This document shows, one piece after another, positions 1-6,935 of a stretch of 12,445 nt of DNA. The notes under the pieces were generated by a model. That model was not told the origin of the DNA. It worked only from the letters and a program-made list of their open reading frames with translations, and did not search any database. The position numbers and the translations under genes are program-made. Source of the stretch: DATESZ01 sp035283845. GTDB lineage: Bacteria; Desulfobacterota; Syntrophia; Syntrophales; JACQWR01. The stretch is from NCBI GenBank assembly GCA_035283845.1, contig DATESZ010000013.1, forward strand, positions 1 through 12,445, given 5' to 3'. The stretch's first letter is position 1; the number at the start of each line of letters is the position of its first letter.

Positions 1-1232
1 GTCGGCTCTTCTTCAATAGATGAATCATAAAGGAGCTTTTTTAGATCTTCAACACTCAGCCACTCATCGTTCTGATTGCTGGTGTAAGCAAAGCCGTCAG
101 GCAGTTGTTGACCGGTTTTATAGTTTCGCCTTTCTTCCCACCACGTATAATTCGGCAGAACTATATACATGCCGTTGTAAGAAATCGTATTTCTTCCTTC
201 TTCGTCCGTGATCAGGCTTTCGTGAAGTTTTTCTCCCGGTCGTATCCCGATTATCTCAATCTCGCACTCGGGGGCAACCGCCCTTGCCAAGTCAATGACC
301 TTCATGCTTGGGATTTTGGGAACAAATATTTCCCCACCCTGGGCATGCCGGAGTGCCATGACTACGAGTTCAACGGCCTGATCAAGGGTTATCCAGAATC
401 TTGTCATCCTGCTGTCTGTAATGGTAACCTTGCCTGTCTTTTTCTGCTCCTTAAAAAGCGGTATGACACTCCCCCGGCTGCCGATAACGTTGCCATATCG
501 CACACAACTGAAGCGGGTCCCCCGCGAGCCGGAATAGGCATTTCCCTGAATAAATATCTTTTCGGCGCAGAGCTTTGTTGCGCCATAGAGATTTGAAGGA
601 TTGACTGCCTTGTCAGTGCTCAGGGCGACTACTTTTTTTACGCCTACGTCAATGGCCGCATCGATGATGTTTTCCGCGCCGTGAATGTTGGTTTTGACTG
701 CTTCAAAGGGGTTGTATTCACAGGAGGGAACTTGCTTGAGGGCCGCGGCGTGGACAACGATATCCACCCCTTCCATGGCCCTTTTCAGCCGATCGGCATC
801 TCTGACATCGCCGATAAAATATCGGATAACTTCTTCTCCGAACACCTGACGCATTTCATGCTGTTTTAACTCATCGCGACTGTAAACCCGGATGGTTTTC
901 GGATGATATTTTTCTATCATGGTCTTGCAGAAATGCTTCCCGAAAGATCCCGTGCCCCCCGTCAACAGGACAGTCTGCTTTCCCCAGTTGATTTTTTCTA
1001 CATCCTCATTTCCGCTTTTTAGTATCGTCTTAGCCTCGGAAATAGTCCTGTTTTTGAGATGAAGGAGTTTCTTAATTTGACTCAATTGATCGAGATCGCT
1101 TTGCGAGTATCTCCTCTGACCGCCAGGCGTTCGTTTCGGCATTATGATTTCTGAGAATTCCGTCTCCCAATATCTGATGGTGGAATCGGGCACCTCTAAT
1201 TTTTTACTCACGTCCTGAATCTTATATTCCAT
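1..1232 (-). CDS. pseB: MerR-type HTH fused to UDP-GlcNAc 4,6-dehydratase (PseB-like), 3' end outside window
   Basis: One open frame of 410 codons without a stop runs from ATG 1232 off the left edge. The start has AAGGAG 8 bases upstream. Residues 1-72 form a MerR-like winged HTH (IRYWETEF near 19-26, PKRTPGGQRRY, then a helical IKKLLHLK segment). After a short linker, residues 85 to the edge form a short-chain dehydrogenase of the PseB type: nucleotide-binding TGGTGSFGK at 91-99, SRDELKQHEMRQ, GDVRD, catalytic DKA at 207-209 and YGATK at 216-220, then RYGNVIGSRGS. The end reads NDEWLSVEDLKKLL, typical of the PseB C-terminus, so few codons are missing. PseB converts UDP-GlcNAc to the 4-keto-6-deoxy-L-AltNAc nucleotide, the first step of pseudaminic acid synthesis in the cytoplasm. 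The usual enzyme is about 330 residues and lacks the HTH. There is no in-frame Met or alternative start at the domain junction, so the fusion must be translated as one chain. Function of the HTH part is inference. Confidence 0.9.
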   Translation of the reverse strand, partial: MEYKIQDVSKKLEVPDSTIRYWETEFSEIIMPKRTPGGQRRYSQSDLDQLSQIKKLLHLKNRTISEAKTILKSGNEDVEKINWGKQTVLLTGGTGSFGKHFCKTMIEKYHPKTIRVYSRDELKQHEMRQVFGEEVIRYFIGDVRDADRLKRAMEGVDIVVHAAALKQVPSCEYNPFEAVKTNIHGAENIIDAAIDVGVKKVVALSTDKAVNPSNLYGATKLCAEKIFIQGNAYSGSRGTRFSCVRYGNVIGSRGSVIPLFKEQKKTGKVTITDSRMTRFWITLDQAVELVVMALRHAQGGEIFVPKIPSMKVIDLARAVAPECEIEIIGIRPGEKLHESLITDEEGRNTISYNGMYIVLPNYTWWEERRNYKTGQQLPDGFAYTSNQNDEWLSVEDLKKLLYDSSIEEEP

Positions 1233-1335
1233 TATCCATACTCCTTTTCTTGTTTGCCTTTTTTCCGTCCTTTTACTTCCTTTCGGTTGCAGGAGAGAAA
1301 AACTTGAATTCAACTTTCAGGTTAACTTTACGTTA

Positions 1336-1351
1336 AGCAAGAGACGTGCCA
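1336..1351 (-). promoter_or_regulatory. sigma54 (RpoN) promoter of the MerR-PseB gene
   Basis: The minus strand reads TGGCACGTCTCTTGCT, a full match to the sigma54 -24/-12 consensus TGGCACG-N4-TTGCW, with GG and GC exactly 10 bases apart. The start of transcription would lie near 1325, leaving a leader of about 93 bases before ATG 1232. Sigma54 promoters need an enhancer-binding activator, and many flagellar and flagellin-glycosylation genes use them. I see no clear enhancer site. The gap 1233-1555 holds this promoter and the divergent sigma28 promoter; I see no gene in the rest of it. Confidence 0.85.
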
Positions 1352-1487
1352 TTGGTTTAATTGTTAATCTTATGTAAATTCAAGCAGTTGAATATTGCAT
1401 ATGTTGGGTTTGGCAAACGGGATGGGCAAATATTTCCTGGTGGGAATAGAGACATAATTTGACTTTAAGAAGTCGTAAAAAAGTTCC

Positions 1488-1514
1488 TCAAGTTTTACGG
1501 TTTATTGCCGATTA
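1488..1514 (+). promoter_or_regulatory. sigma28 (FliA) promoter of the FlgM-associated gene
   Basis: TCAAGTTT at 1488-1495 and GCCGATTA at 1507-1514 are separated by exactly 11 bases. The FliA consensus is TAAAGTTT-N11-GCCGATAA, so 14 of 16 positions match with ideal spacing. Transcription would start near 1521, about 35 bases before ATG 1556. This places the downstream small gene in the late flagellar (FliA) class, as expected for FlgM-linked genes. Confidence 0.8.
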
Positions 1515-1555
1515 ACATATAGGTTAATGGAAATTCTATCGGCAAGGGGCTTACT

Positions 1556-1762
1556 ATGACAATATTACCTTACCATATAGATAACGTGATCAGCGCCTAC
1601 AATAAACAGAGCAGGATGAAAATAAAGCAGCCTTCACCTCAGGAAACGCCGGCCGGCGAGAAGGATGTAGTCATGCTATCTCAAAAGGGGATTGACAAGG
1701 CGGAAGCCTACAAAAAAATATCCTCTAATCTCGTCGACGCCATCCTGAAAAATAAGGAGTAG
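1556..1762 (+). CDS. small FlgM-associated-like protein (68 aa)
   Basis: This 68-residue, soluble protein has AAGGGG at 1544-1549, 6 bases before its ATG. The N-terminal part (IDNVISAYNKQSRMKI) and the later KDVVMLSQKG and AYKKISSNLVDAILK segments recall the short proteins next to flgM in deltaproteobacteria (DVU0524-type, FlgM-associated) and, more loosely, FlgM itself, the anti-sigma factor that holds FliA until the hook is finished. It is shorter than most FlgM proteins and does not show a clear second sigma-binding helix. Its FliA promoter supports a flagellar regulatory role. It stands alone, about 105 bases before the response regulator gene on the same strand. The family assignment comes from memory of sequence pattern and is moderate; the coding call is firm. 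Confidence 0.6.
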   Translation: MTILPYHIDNVISAYNKQSRMKIKQPSPQETPAGEKDVVMLSQKGIDKAEAYKKISSNLVDAILKNKE

Positions 1763-1782
1763 CCTTACTATGGGGGGATAAC

Positions 1783-1821
1783 AATTTCCCCCTTTGGCAA
1801 AGAGGAATTAAGGGGGATTTT
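1783..1821 (+). repeat. imperfect palindromic element, possible weak terminator
   Basis: TCCCCCTT (1787-1794) can pair with AAGGGGGA (1810-1817), enclosing a 15-base loop, and TTTT follows. It lies 20 bases after the small FlgM-associated gene. The G/C-rich palindrome could act as a weak terminator for that gene or be a degenerate interspersed repeat; only one copy is seen here. Confidence 0.45.
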
Positions 1822-1867
1822 GTGAATTGTCGGAGTAGTATTAAGTGACCTTTGGGATGGACCGCAA

Positions 1868-3328
1868 GTGATTAGCGCAGATAAAAATAATAGTAGGAAA
1901 AAGATTTTGGTGGTGGATGACTATGTGCCGGCGCGGAATCTGATTGTAGAAGCCCTTAGCCAACTGGGGCAATATGAAATCAGCGAAGCGGAAAACGGCG
2001 TTGAAGCGTTGAAGCAGTTTCGCACGGAACGCTATGACATGGTGATAAGCGATGTAATGATGCCCGGGATGGGCGGTGTGGAATTGCTGGATGCCATAAA
2101 GAAGGCTGATTCGCCCGCCACGGTGATCATGATTACAGCGTATCCGGCGGTAGAACTGGCCGTTTCCACCATGAAGCAAGGCGCCGTCGATTTCTTAAAG
2201 AAGCCTTTCAATATAGACGATCTGCTTTTCAAGGTAAATCTTTATCTTAACGAGGACGCCGCATTAATAGAGGATACGGCCAATGTGAAAGACAATTATT
2301 TTAAGGCCAAGAGGGAAGAGCTGCTACGGCAAAGTTATATTTACGACGCTATTGAAAAAATGGGCGTAAGCGACGAGACGTTATTCCAGAAGATCGTTGA
2401 GCTGGCTTTAAGGATAGCAGGGGGGGATAGTTGCGCCCTTTTTCTGTATGACAAAGAGATCAATGAATTTTACCATAAGGTGGCCAGCAGCGGCAACGGC
2501 TTTGACTGGCGAAATGCCATGCCGGCGATGAAAAGCCTGTTTAGCGAGGTCGTTGATAAAAAGGACGCCGTGATGGTAAACTCAGATAGCGATCCGCTGA
2601 TTTCACCATCCCTGATTTGTGCGCCTTTAATGATCAGGGACAACGTAATGGGCGTGCTATGCATAAGAAAAAAGAAAAACGGCGAGACGTTTACCAATAA
2701 AGATCTCCATTATGTTTTGAGTCTCGTTAATAGGGCGTCTTTGAACGTTGAAAACAAGGTCCTCTATGAAAGCATATACGGCAGCCTTATGGAAACATTC
2801 AAGTCACTGGTTGCGTCGATCCAGTTCCGTGACCACTATACGGAGGAGCATAGCGGCCGGGCTGCCGAGATGGCGGTAAAAATTGCCCGGGCATTTGGCT
2901 GTTCGCCGAATGAGGTCGAATCTCTGAGGATTGCCTCCATGCTTCACGATATCGGCAAGATATCCACTCCCGACAGCATCTTGCTTAAGTGCGGCAAGCT
3001 GTCGCCCGATGAATATCAGATCGTAAAAAATCATGCCAGTATCGGGGCAGATATCTTGAGTTCCGTGGTCCTGCTGGACAAGGAAAGGGATATTATCCGT
3101 CACCACCATGAAAGATGGGACGGCCTGGGCTATCCAAACGGACTTGCCGGGGAAAGAATACCGCTGATGGCAAGGATTATGGCCGTCGCGGATTCTTTTG
3201 ACGCCATGACAAGCGATCGTCCCTATCGAAAAGGGATAAGCTTGGACCATACCACAACGGAATTGAAAAAAAACAGTAATACCCAGTTTGATAGGAAGAT
3301 TGTGGATGTTTTTTTGAACATCCTATAA
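1868..3328 (+). CDS. response regulator with REC, GAF and HD-GYP domains (c-di-GMP phosphodiesterase)
   Basis: The 486-residue protein starts at GTG 1868; no other in-frame start lies between it and the upstream stop at 1823, and its ribosome site is weak. Residues 12-125 are a receiver domain: acidic pair D17/D18, phospho-acceptor D62 (ISDVMMPG), T90 and K112. Residues about 168-300 are a GAF sensor domain. Residues about 305-486 are an HD-GYP domain with HD at 360-361 (HDIGK), an HHHERWDGLGYPNG segment with GYP at 421-423, and the usual ADSFDAMTSDRPYR. HD-GYP proteins of this kind hydrolyse cyclic di-GMP in the cytoplasm, which commonly favours motility. All key residues are present, so it should be active once phosphorylated; its sensor kinase is not in the window. 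Neighbouring flagellar-type promoters suggest a motility role, which is inference. Confidence 0.93.
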   Translation: MISADKNNSRKKILVVDDYVPARNLIVEALSQLGQYEISEAENGVEALKQFRTERYDMVISDVMMPGMGGVELLDAIKKADSPATVIMITAYPAVELAVSTMKQGAVDFLKKPFNIDDLLFKVNLYLNEDAALIEDTANVKDNYFKAKREELLRQSYIYDAIEKMGVSDETLFQKIVELALRIAGGDSCALFLYDKEINEFYHKVASSGNGFDWRNAMPAMKSLFSEVVDKKDAVMVNSDSDPLISPSLICAPLMIRDNVMGVLCIRKKKNGETFTNKDLHYVLSLVNRASLNVENKVLYESIYGSLMETFKSLVASIQFRDHYTEEHSGRAAEMAVKIARAFGCSPNEVESLRIASMLHDIGKISTPDSILLKCGKLSPDEYQIVKNHASIGADILSSVVLLDKERDIIRHHHERWDGLGYPNGLAGERIPLMARIMAVADSFDAMTSDRPYRKGISLDHTTTELKKNSNTQFDRKIVDVFLNIL

Positions 3329-3387
3329 GGCTGCATCAAAATTCGCTTCCCTCCCACTTTTTTGCTTATCGTCAATTTTAAAGATTA

Positions 3388-3403
3388 TGGCACATAACTT
3401 GGA
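3388..3403 (+). promoter_or_regulatory. possible sigma54 promoter before the transglycosylase gene
   Basis: TGGCACATAACTTGGA matches the -24 element TGGCAC and has TTG at the right distance, but the -12 dinucleotide is GG instead of GC. The predicted start near 3415 is just before repeat copy A, so the hairpin repeat would lie in the leader of the gene at 3541. The missing C at -12 makes this a candidate only. Confidence 0.35.
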
Positions 3404-3419
3404 TAGGTGTTTCCATTAA

Positions 3420-3524
3420 TTTTATATGAAAATACCCCCCTCCCTGTATCCCTCCCCCTCGACGGGGGAGGGAGGGGTGGGGGTGATTTTCATCCTTCGT
3501 TGTGCCCGACCCGGGCATGGGGGG
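3420..3524 (+). repeat. interspersed palindromic repeat, copy A
   Basis: A ~105-bp element with an ATGAAAAT/ATTTTCAT outer inverted pair (3426-3433 and 3486-3493), and a core stem CCCTCCCCC/GGGGGAGGG around loop TCGAC. It ends with GCCCGACCCGGGCATGGGGG. It is close to identical to copies B (4400-4499, inverted) and C (6936-7039). It ends 6 bases before the ribosome site of the transglycosylase gene. No transposase is linked, so it resembles a REP- or MITE-like non-autonomous repeat. Confidence 0.85.
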
Positions 3525-3540
3525 TCTTTGGAGATCACTT

Positions 3541-4320
3541 ATGACAATATCCGTAAAGCACGATCCGGCTTACTTTGCAAACTGTCCCCTGTCCGGAGTT
3601 TCTGCGTCGGTGGGCGCCGGTTCCTATCGCGCTGGCGGCATGCAAGGCGGCGCCTTTGCGTCTTTACTGACGGACGTCTTAGCGGCGGCAGGGAAGAGTG
3701 ACGGTTTCCAACCCGATGCACCGCCTATAAGTAAAGAGGAGATTCAACAGCTCATTACGCGATTGCAGGAGCGGCTTAACGGCCACTTATTCCGCATGGT
3801 TGCCGATGATCAGAACGGCGACGATCTTCCTGTTTCGCATATATTAGAAATCCCTGCATCGGCGCGAAGTTTTCCTTCAGAAGCGCCAGCGTCAAAAAAT
3901 ACTCATATTTTCCAAAAAAATGACGTTGTTTCACCTGCGGCCGATCTGGAAGGCATCATCAAAGATGCCTCAAAGACCTTTGGCGTCGACGATGATCTCA
4001 TACGCTCCATTATCAAGGCGGAGAGCAATTACAATATACGCAGCACGTCTCCGAAAGGAGCTATGGGTCTTATGCAGCTTATGCCGGCTACCGCCCGTGA
4101 ACTGGGTGTAAAAAACCCTTACGATCCTGAGGAAAACATCATGAGTGGAACACGCTATTTTAAGGGTCTATTGGATCGTTACCGGGGCGATAGGAACCTT
4201 GCGCTGGCCGCCTACAACTGGGGGATGGGCAATGTGGAAAAGAATCCTGAAAAGATGCCTCGGGAAACGAGTGATTACATTTCCCGCGTTTCCAGGTATT
4301 ATCGTGAGGCAAAGGGTTGA
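3541..4320 (+). CDS. lytic transglycosylase (SLT domain), flagellar-type
   Basis: The 259-residue protein starts at ATG 3541 with GGAG at 3530-3533. A longer frame from 3502 would begin inside repeat copy A and is unlikely. The C-terminal half (from about residue 138) is an SLT domain: catalytic glutamate E161 in IIKAESNYN, then GAMGLMQLMPATA, and LALAAYNWG. It cleaves the glycan strand of peptidoglycan, forming 1,6-anhydro ends. The N-terminal 135 residues are less conserved and contain no signal peptide or membrane helix, so a peptidoglycan enzyme without a Sec signal would have to leave through another route. Flagellar export, as for FlgJ, would fit the surrounding flagellar-type regulation; that is inference. 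A strong terminator follows directly. Confidence 0.88.
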   Translation: MTISVKHDPAYFANCPLSGVSASVGAGSYRAGGMQGGAFASLLTDVLAAAGKSDGFQPDAPPISKEEIQQLITRLQERLNGHLFRMVADDQNGDDLPVSHILEIPASARSFPSEAPASKNTHIFQKNDVVSPAADLEGIIKDASKTFGVDDDLIRSIIKAESNYNIRSTSPKGAMGLMQLMPATARELGVKNPYDPEENIMSGTRYFKGLLDRYRGDRNLALAAYNWGMGNVEKNPEKMPRETSDYISRVSRYYREAKG

Positions 4321-4360
4321 GAGGGATAAGGGGGTAAGCCCCTTTTCCCTCCTTGCTTTT
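4321..4360 (+). terminator. intrinsic terminator of the transglycosylase gene
   Basis: GAGGGATAAGGGG (4321-4333) pairs with CCCCTTTTCCCTC (4339-4351) with one T-T mismatch around loop GTAAG. A T-rich stretch (TTGCTTTT) follows. It begins on the base after the stop codon. Confidence 0.85.
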
Positions 4361-4399
4361 CTATGGCAAATTGTATTAGAAAAAAACAGTTAACAATAA

Positions 4400-4499
4400 C
4401 CACCATGCCCGACGCGAGCGCAACGTAAGGATGAAAACCACCCCCACCCCTCCCTCCCCCGTCGAGGGGGAGGGATACAGGGGGGGATTTTCATATAAA
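4400..4499 (-). repeat. interspersed palindromic repeat, copy B (inverted)
   Basis: The reverse complement matches copies A and C over about 100 bp, including the TTTATATGAAAAT start, the CCCTCCCCC-TCGAC-GGGGGAGGG core and GGGCATGG near the end. Copies A and B flank the transglycosylase gene in opposite orientation, making a ~1-kb unit bounded by inverted repeats. Confidence 0.85.
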
Positions 4500-4540
4500 C
4501 CTGTATTGTTTGTCCGTGATGCCGACAATCGGAACCCCTC

Positions 4541-5716
4541 ATGCCCGAGCAAGTTTACCGGATAGCAGTTGCCATCCCCAAGTATGGTCTCGTAGGCGGC
4601 GCGGAGCAATTTGTCGCCGAACTTACGGAAAGGATTGCCCTTAACCGCCGTTATGACGTCCATGTCTTTGCCAACAAATGGGTCGCTCATTCGGATCGCA
4701 TAACCTTCCATAAAGTTCCCTTTATCACCTTCCCCAAGTTCCTGACGACCATAAGCTTCGCCTGGTTTGCCGGACGCCTGATCTCTAAGATGAATTTTGA
4801 TCTTGTTCATGCCCATGACCGCCTTTTTGATGCGGACATCTTTACCATGCACGGCATCCCCCACCGCGTCTGGGTGCGTGAAGTAAGGGGGAAAAGGATG
4901 AGCCTCAATGATTACGCCACGGACTGGGTGGAAAGAACGCTGGTAGCCAATAAGAAATGCCGGTATTTTCTTGCAGTATCCGGCCTGGCAAAGGAAAAAT
5001 TTCTCCAGGCTTACGGAGGAACGGAACCCCGGATGGTTCAGCTTGTTCCTCCCGGCGTGGATGCAGAAAGATTTCAGAAATTAGACCGCGAGTCCTGCCG
5101 GCGCGAAATCAGGGAAGCCTTCAGGATGGACGCCGATGACACGGTGATCCTGTTTGTTTCAATGAACTTTGACATCAAGGGATTAGACAGATTGATAAGG
5201 GCTTTAGCCGTCCTGAAATCCTGTCTCCCTAATGAAATAAATACGCTGCATGGCAAAAAAAAGGGCAGCGAAAAGTTCAGACTGCTGGTCGTGGGAAAAG
5301 GAAACATCGGGAGGTATAGAGGTCTTGCCGAAAGGCTGGGTATCGCGGATCGAATAGTCTTTGCCGGCATCATGGAGAAAACGAAACTGGAGATGGCGTA
5401 CCTGGCGAGCGACATGTTCTCAATCCTTTCCCGGTTCGACACTTTCGGCATGGTGGTGTTGGAGGCTATGGCCGCATCGTTGCCCGTCATTGTCAGTAGC
5501 AACGTGGGGGCAAGGGACATGGTGCTTGGCGGGGTGAACGGCTTCATTATAAATGAGGAAGACAATCCGGCAGAAATCGGCGGGAAGATAGCCCTCCTTT
5601 TTGACCGCGAGAGGCGGTTGTCTATGGGAAAAGAGGCCTATGCCACGGCGCTTGCCTGCACATGGGAAAAAACCGCAAAAATAACAGAAGATATTTACGA
5701 AACTGCTATGCGATAG
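4541..5716 (+). CDS. GT4-family glycosyltransferase
   Basis: The 391-residue protein has the two-Rossmann GT-B layout. The N-terminal acceptor half has GLVGGAEQFVAEL at 16-28, the usual glycine-rich loop, and FDLVHAHDR. The donor half has LLVVGKG, an ADRIVFAGIME turn, and the conserved FDTFGMVVLEAMAASLPVI, where D300 and E308 take the place of the EX7E pair (the first E is D). It would transfer a sugar from a nucleotide donor to a surface glycan, lipid or protein; the acceptor cannot be read from the sequence. No clear ribosome site precedes ATG 4541. It stands alone after repeat copy B and converges on proB. A link to the pseudaminic acid gene at the left is possible but not shown. The gap after it (5717-5781) shows no clear terminator. 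Confidence 0.88.
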   Translation: MPEQVYRIAVAIPKYGLVGGAEQFVAELTERIALNRRYDVHVFANKWVAHSDRITFHKVPFITFPKFLTTISFAWFAGRLISKMNFDLVHAHDRLFDADIFTMHGIPHRVWVREVRGKRMSLNDYATDWVERTLVANKKCRYFLAVSGLAKEKFLQAYGGTEPRMVQLVPPGVDAERFQKLDRESCRREIREAFRMDADDTVILFVSMNFDIKGLDRLIRALAVLKSCLPNEINTLHGKKKGSEKFRLLVVGKGNIGRYRGLAERLGIADRIVFAGIMEKTKLEMAYLASDMFSILSRFDTFGMVVLEAMAASLPVIVSSNVGARDMVLGGVNGFIINEEDNPAEIGGKIALLFDRERRLSMGKEAYATALACTWEKTAKITEDIYETAMR

Positions 5717-5781
5717 GCAAAGGCCTGAAAAAACCCCTTAATCATAGGGTACTTATATCTGAACCTATTGTTAAGGATTGC

Positions 5782-6930
5782 CTATTTCCGCTTAACGCTT
5801 TTTTCCGTCACCGCCATATTGTCCCGGTGGATTATTTCGTCGTAGTCCTTGTATCCCAGCACATGTTCCACTTCAGAGGTTTTCAGTCCCTTGATCCTGG
5901 CGATGTCTGCGGCGCTGTAATTGACCAGCCCCACGCCTACCGTTTTCCCCTTGCCGTCAACGCAGCATACCGCATCCCCGGCTGCAAAATTTCCCTCGGC
6001 GCCGATGACGCCGGAGGGGAGGAGACTTTTGCCCTTTTCCACGATCGCTTTTTTTGCCCCCTCGTCGAGTAACAGCCGTCCCTGCGGCTGCAGGGTAAAG
6101 GCAATCCAGTATTTTCTGCTGTTCATGTGTTCGCCCATGGGCAGGAAAATGGTTCCCTTTTCTTTGCCGGCAAAAATGGCTTTCAGGATGCCCCTTTCTT
6201 TTCCCGGGGCAATGACGTAAGGGATGCCGCAAGCCGTTACTTTTTTGGCGGCCATGACCTTGCTTTTCATACCGCCTAAGCCCACGGCGGTCGTGTCATC
6301 TGTGGCCGCTCCTTCGATTTCTTCAGTAAATTCCCTGACCAGGGGGATCAGTCTTGCCTCTTTCGATGTGGCCGGGTTCCTGTCGTAAAGACCATCCGTG
6401 CTGGTCAGATTGATGACTAAGTGGGTTTCGATGAGATTGGCCATCATGGCGGCTAAATGGTCGTTATCGCCAAATTTTATCTCCTCCACGGCAACCGTAT
6501 CGTTTTCATTTATGACCGGAATTACGCCCCATTCCACTAGCATGGAAAGGGTGTTGCGAATGTTCAAGAATCTCTTTCTGTCTGTCAGGTCGCTCATGGT
6601 AAGCAAAATTTGGGCTACGTAGATGCCGTGCGCTCCGAAGGCGTTGGCGTAGACGCGCATAAGCCTCCCCTGCCCGATGGCGGCGGCCGCCTGCTTCTGA
6701 GGAATGCTTTTCAGAGGACCGGCGATTCCCATACGATGCTTGCCGGAGGCTATGGCGCCGGAGGTTACGATTATAATCTGATAGCCCTCTTTTTTAAGCC
6801 CGGCGATCTCATCCACCAACTGCTGGATGATGGCAATGTCCAGCCCGTCGTCGCCGGCAAGCACGGCGCTGCCTATCTTGATCAGTACCTTTTTGACAGG
6901 GAGCATTATTTCTTTTCTTACGTTTTTCAT
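5782..6930 (-). CDS. proB: glutamate 5-kinase with PUA domain
   Basis: The 382-residue protein phosphorylates L-glutamate at the gamma position, the first step of proline synthesis, in the cytoplasm. Amino acid kinase motifs: VLIKIGSAVL (15-24), VTSGAIASG (55-63), NENDTVAVEEIKFGDND (141-157), TSTDGLYDRNP (177-187), GLGGMKSK (217-224). Residues about 284-365 form the C-terminal PUA domain. Length is normal for the family. Two starts are possible, ATG 6930 and ATG 6906; neither has a good ribosome site, and repeat copy C ends 5 bases upstream of the first. The kinase core begins after both. It follows obgE on the same strand; the usual partner proA is not next to it here. Confidence 0.95.
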   Translation of the reverse strand: MKNVRKEIMLPVKKVLIKIGSAVLAGDDGLDIAIIQQLVDEIAGLKKEGYQIIIVTSGAIASGKHRMGIAGPLKSIPQKQAAAAIGQGRLMRVYANAFGAHGIYVAQILLTMSDLTDRKRFLNIRNTLSMLVEWGVIPVINENDTVAVEEIKFGDNDHLAAMMANLIETHLVINLTSTDGLYDRNPATSKEARLIPLVREFTEEIEGAATDDTTAVGLGGMKSKVMAAKKVTACGIPYVIAPGKERGILKAIFAGKEKGTIFLPMGEHMNSRKYWIAFTLQPQGRLLLDEGAKKAIVEKGKSLLPSGVIGAEGNFAAGDAVCCVDGKGKTVGVGLVNYSAADIARIKGLKTSEVEHVLGYKDYDEIIHRDNMAVTEKSVKRK

Positions 6931-6935
6931 ACTTG

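Noticed and set aside
105..596. Plus-strand frames opposite the MerR-PseB gene
   Set aside because: They are shadows of a strongly supported minus-strand gene; their peptides show no family features.
1561..1762. Calling the 68-residue protein a plain FlgM
   Set aside because: It is short and lacks a clear FlgM sigma-binding C-terminal region; FlgM-associated is a safer description.
3502..3540. Longer start for the transglycosylase
   Set aside because: ATG 3502 lies inside the repeat with no ribosome site; ATG 3541 has GGAG 7 bases upstream.
3426..3701. Open frame starting in repeat copy A (PSLYPSPSTGEGG peptide)
   Set aside because: The peptide is a translation of the palindromic repeat, also seen in copies B and C, and the frame overlaps the well-supported transglycosylase gene.
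4501..4540. Possible FliA promoter before the glycosyltransferase (GCCGACAA)
   Set aside because: The -10-like sequence has no recognisable -35 at 11 bases upstream.
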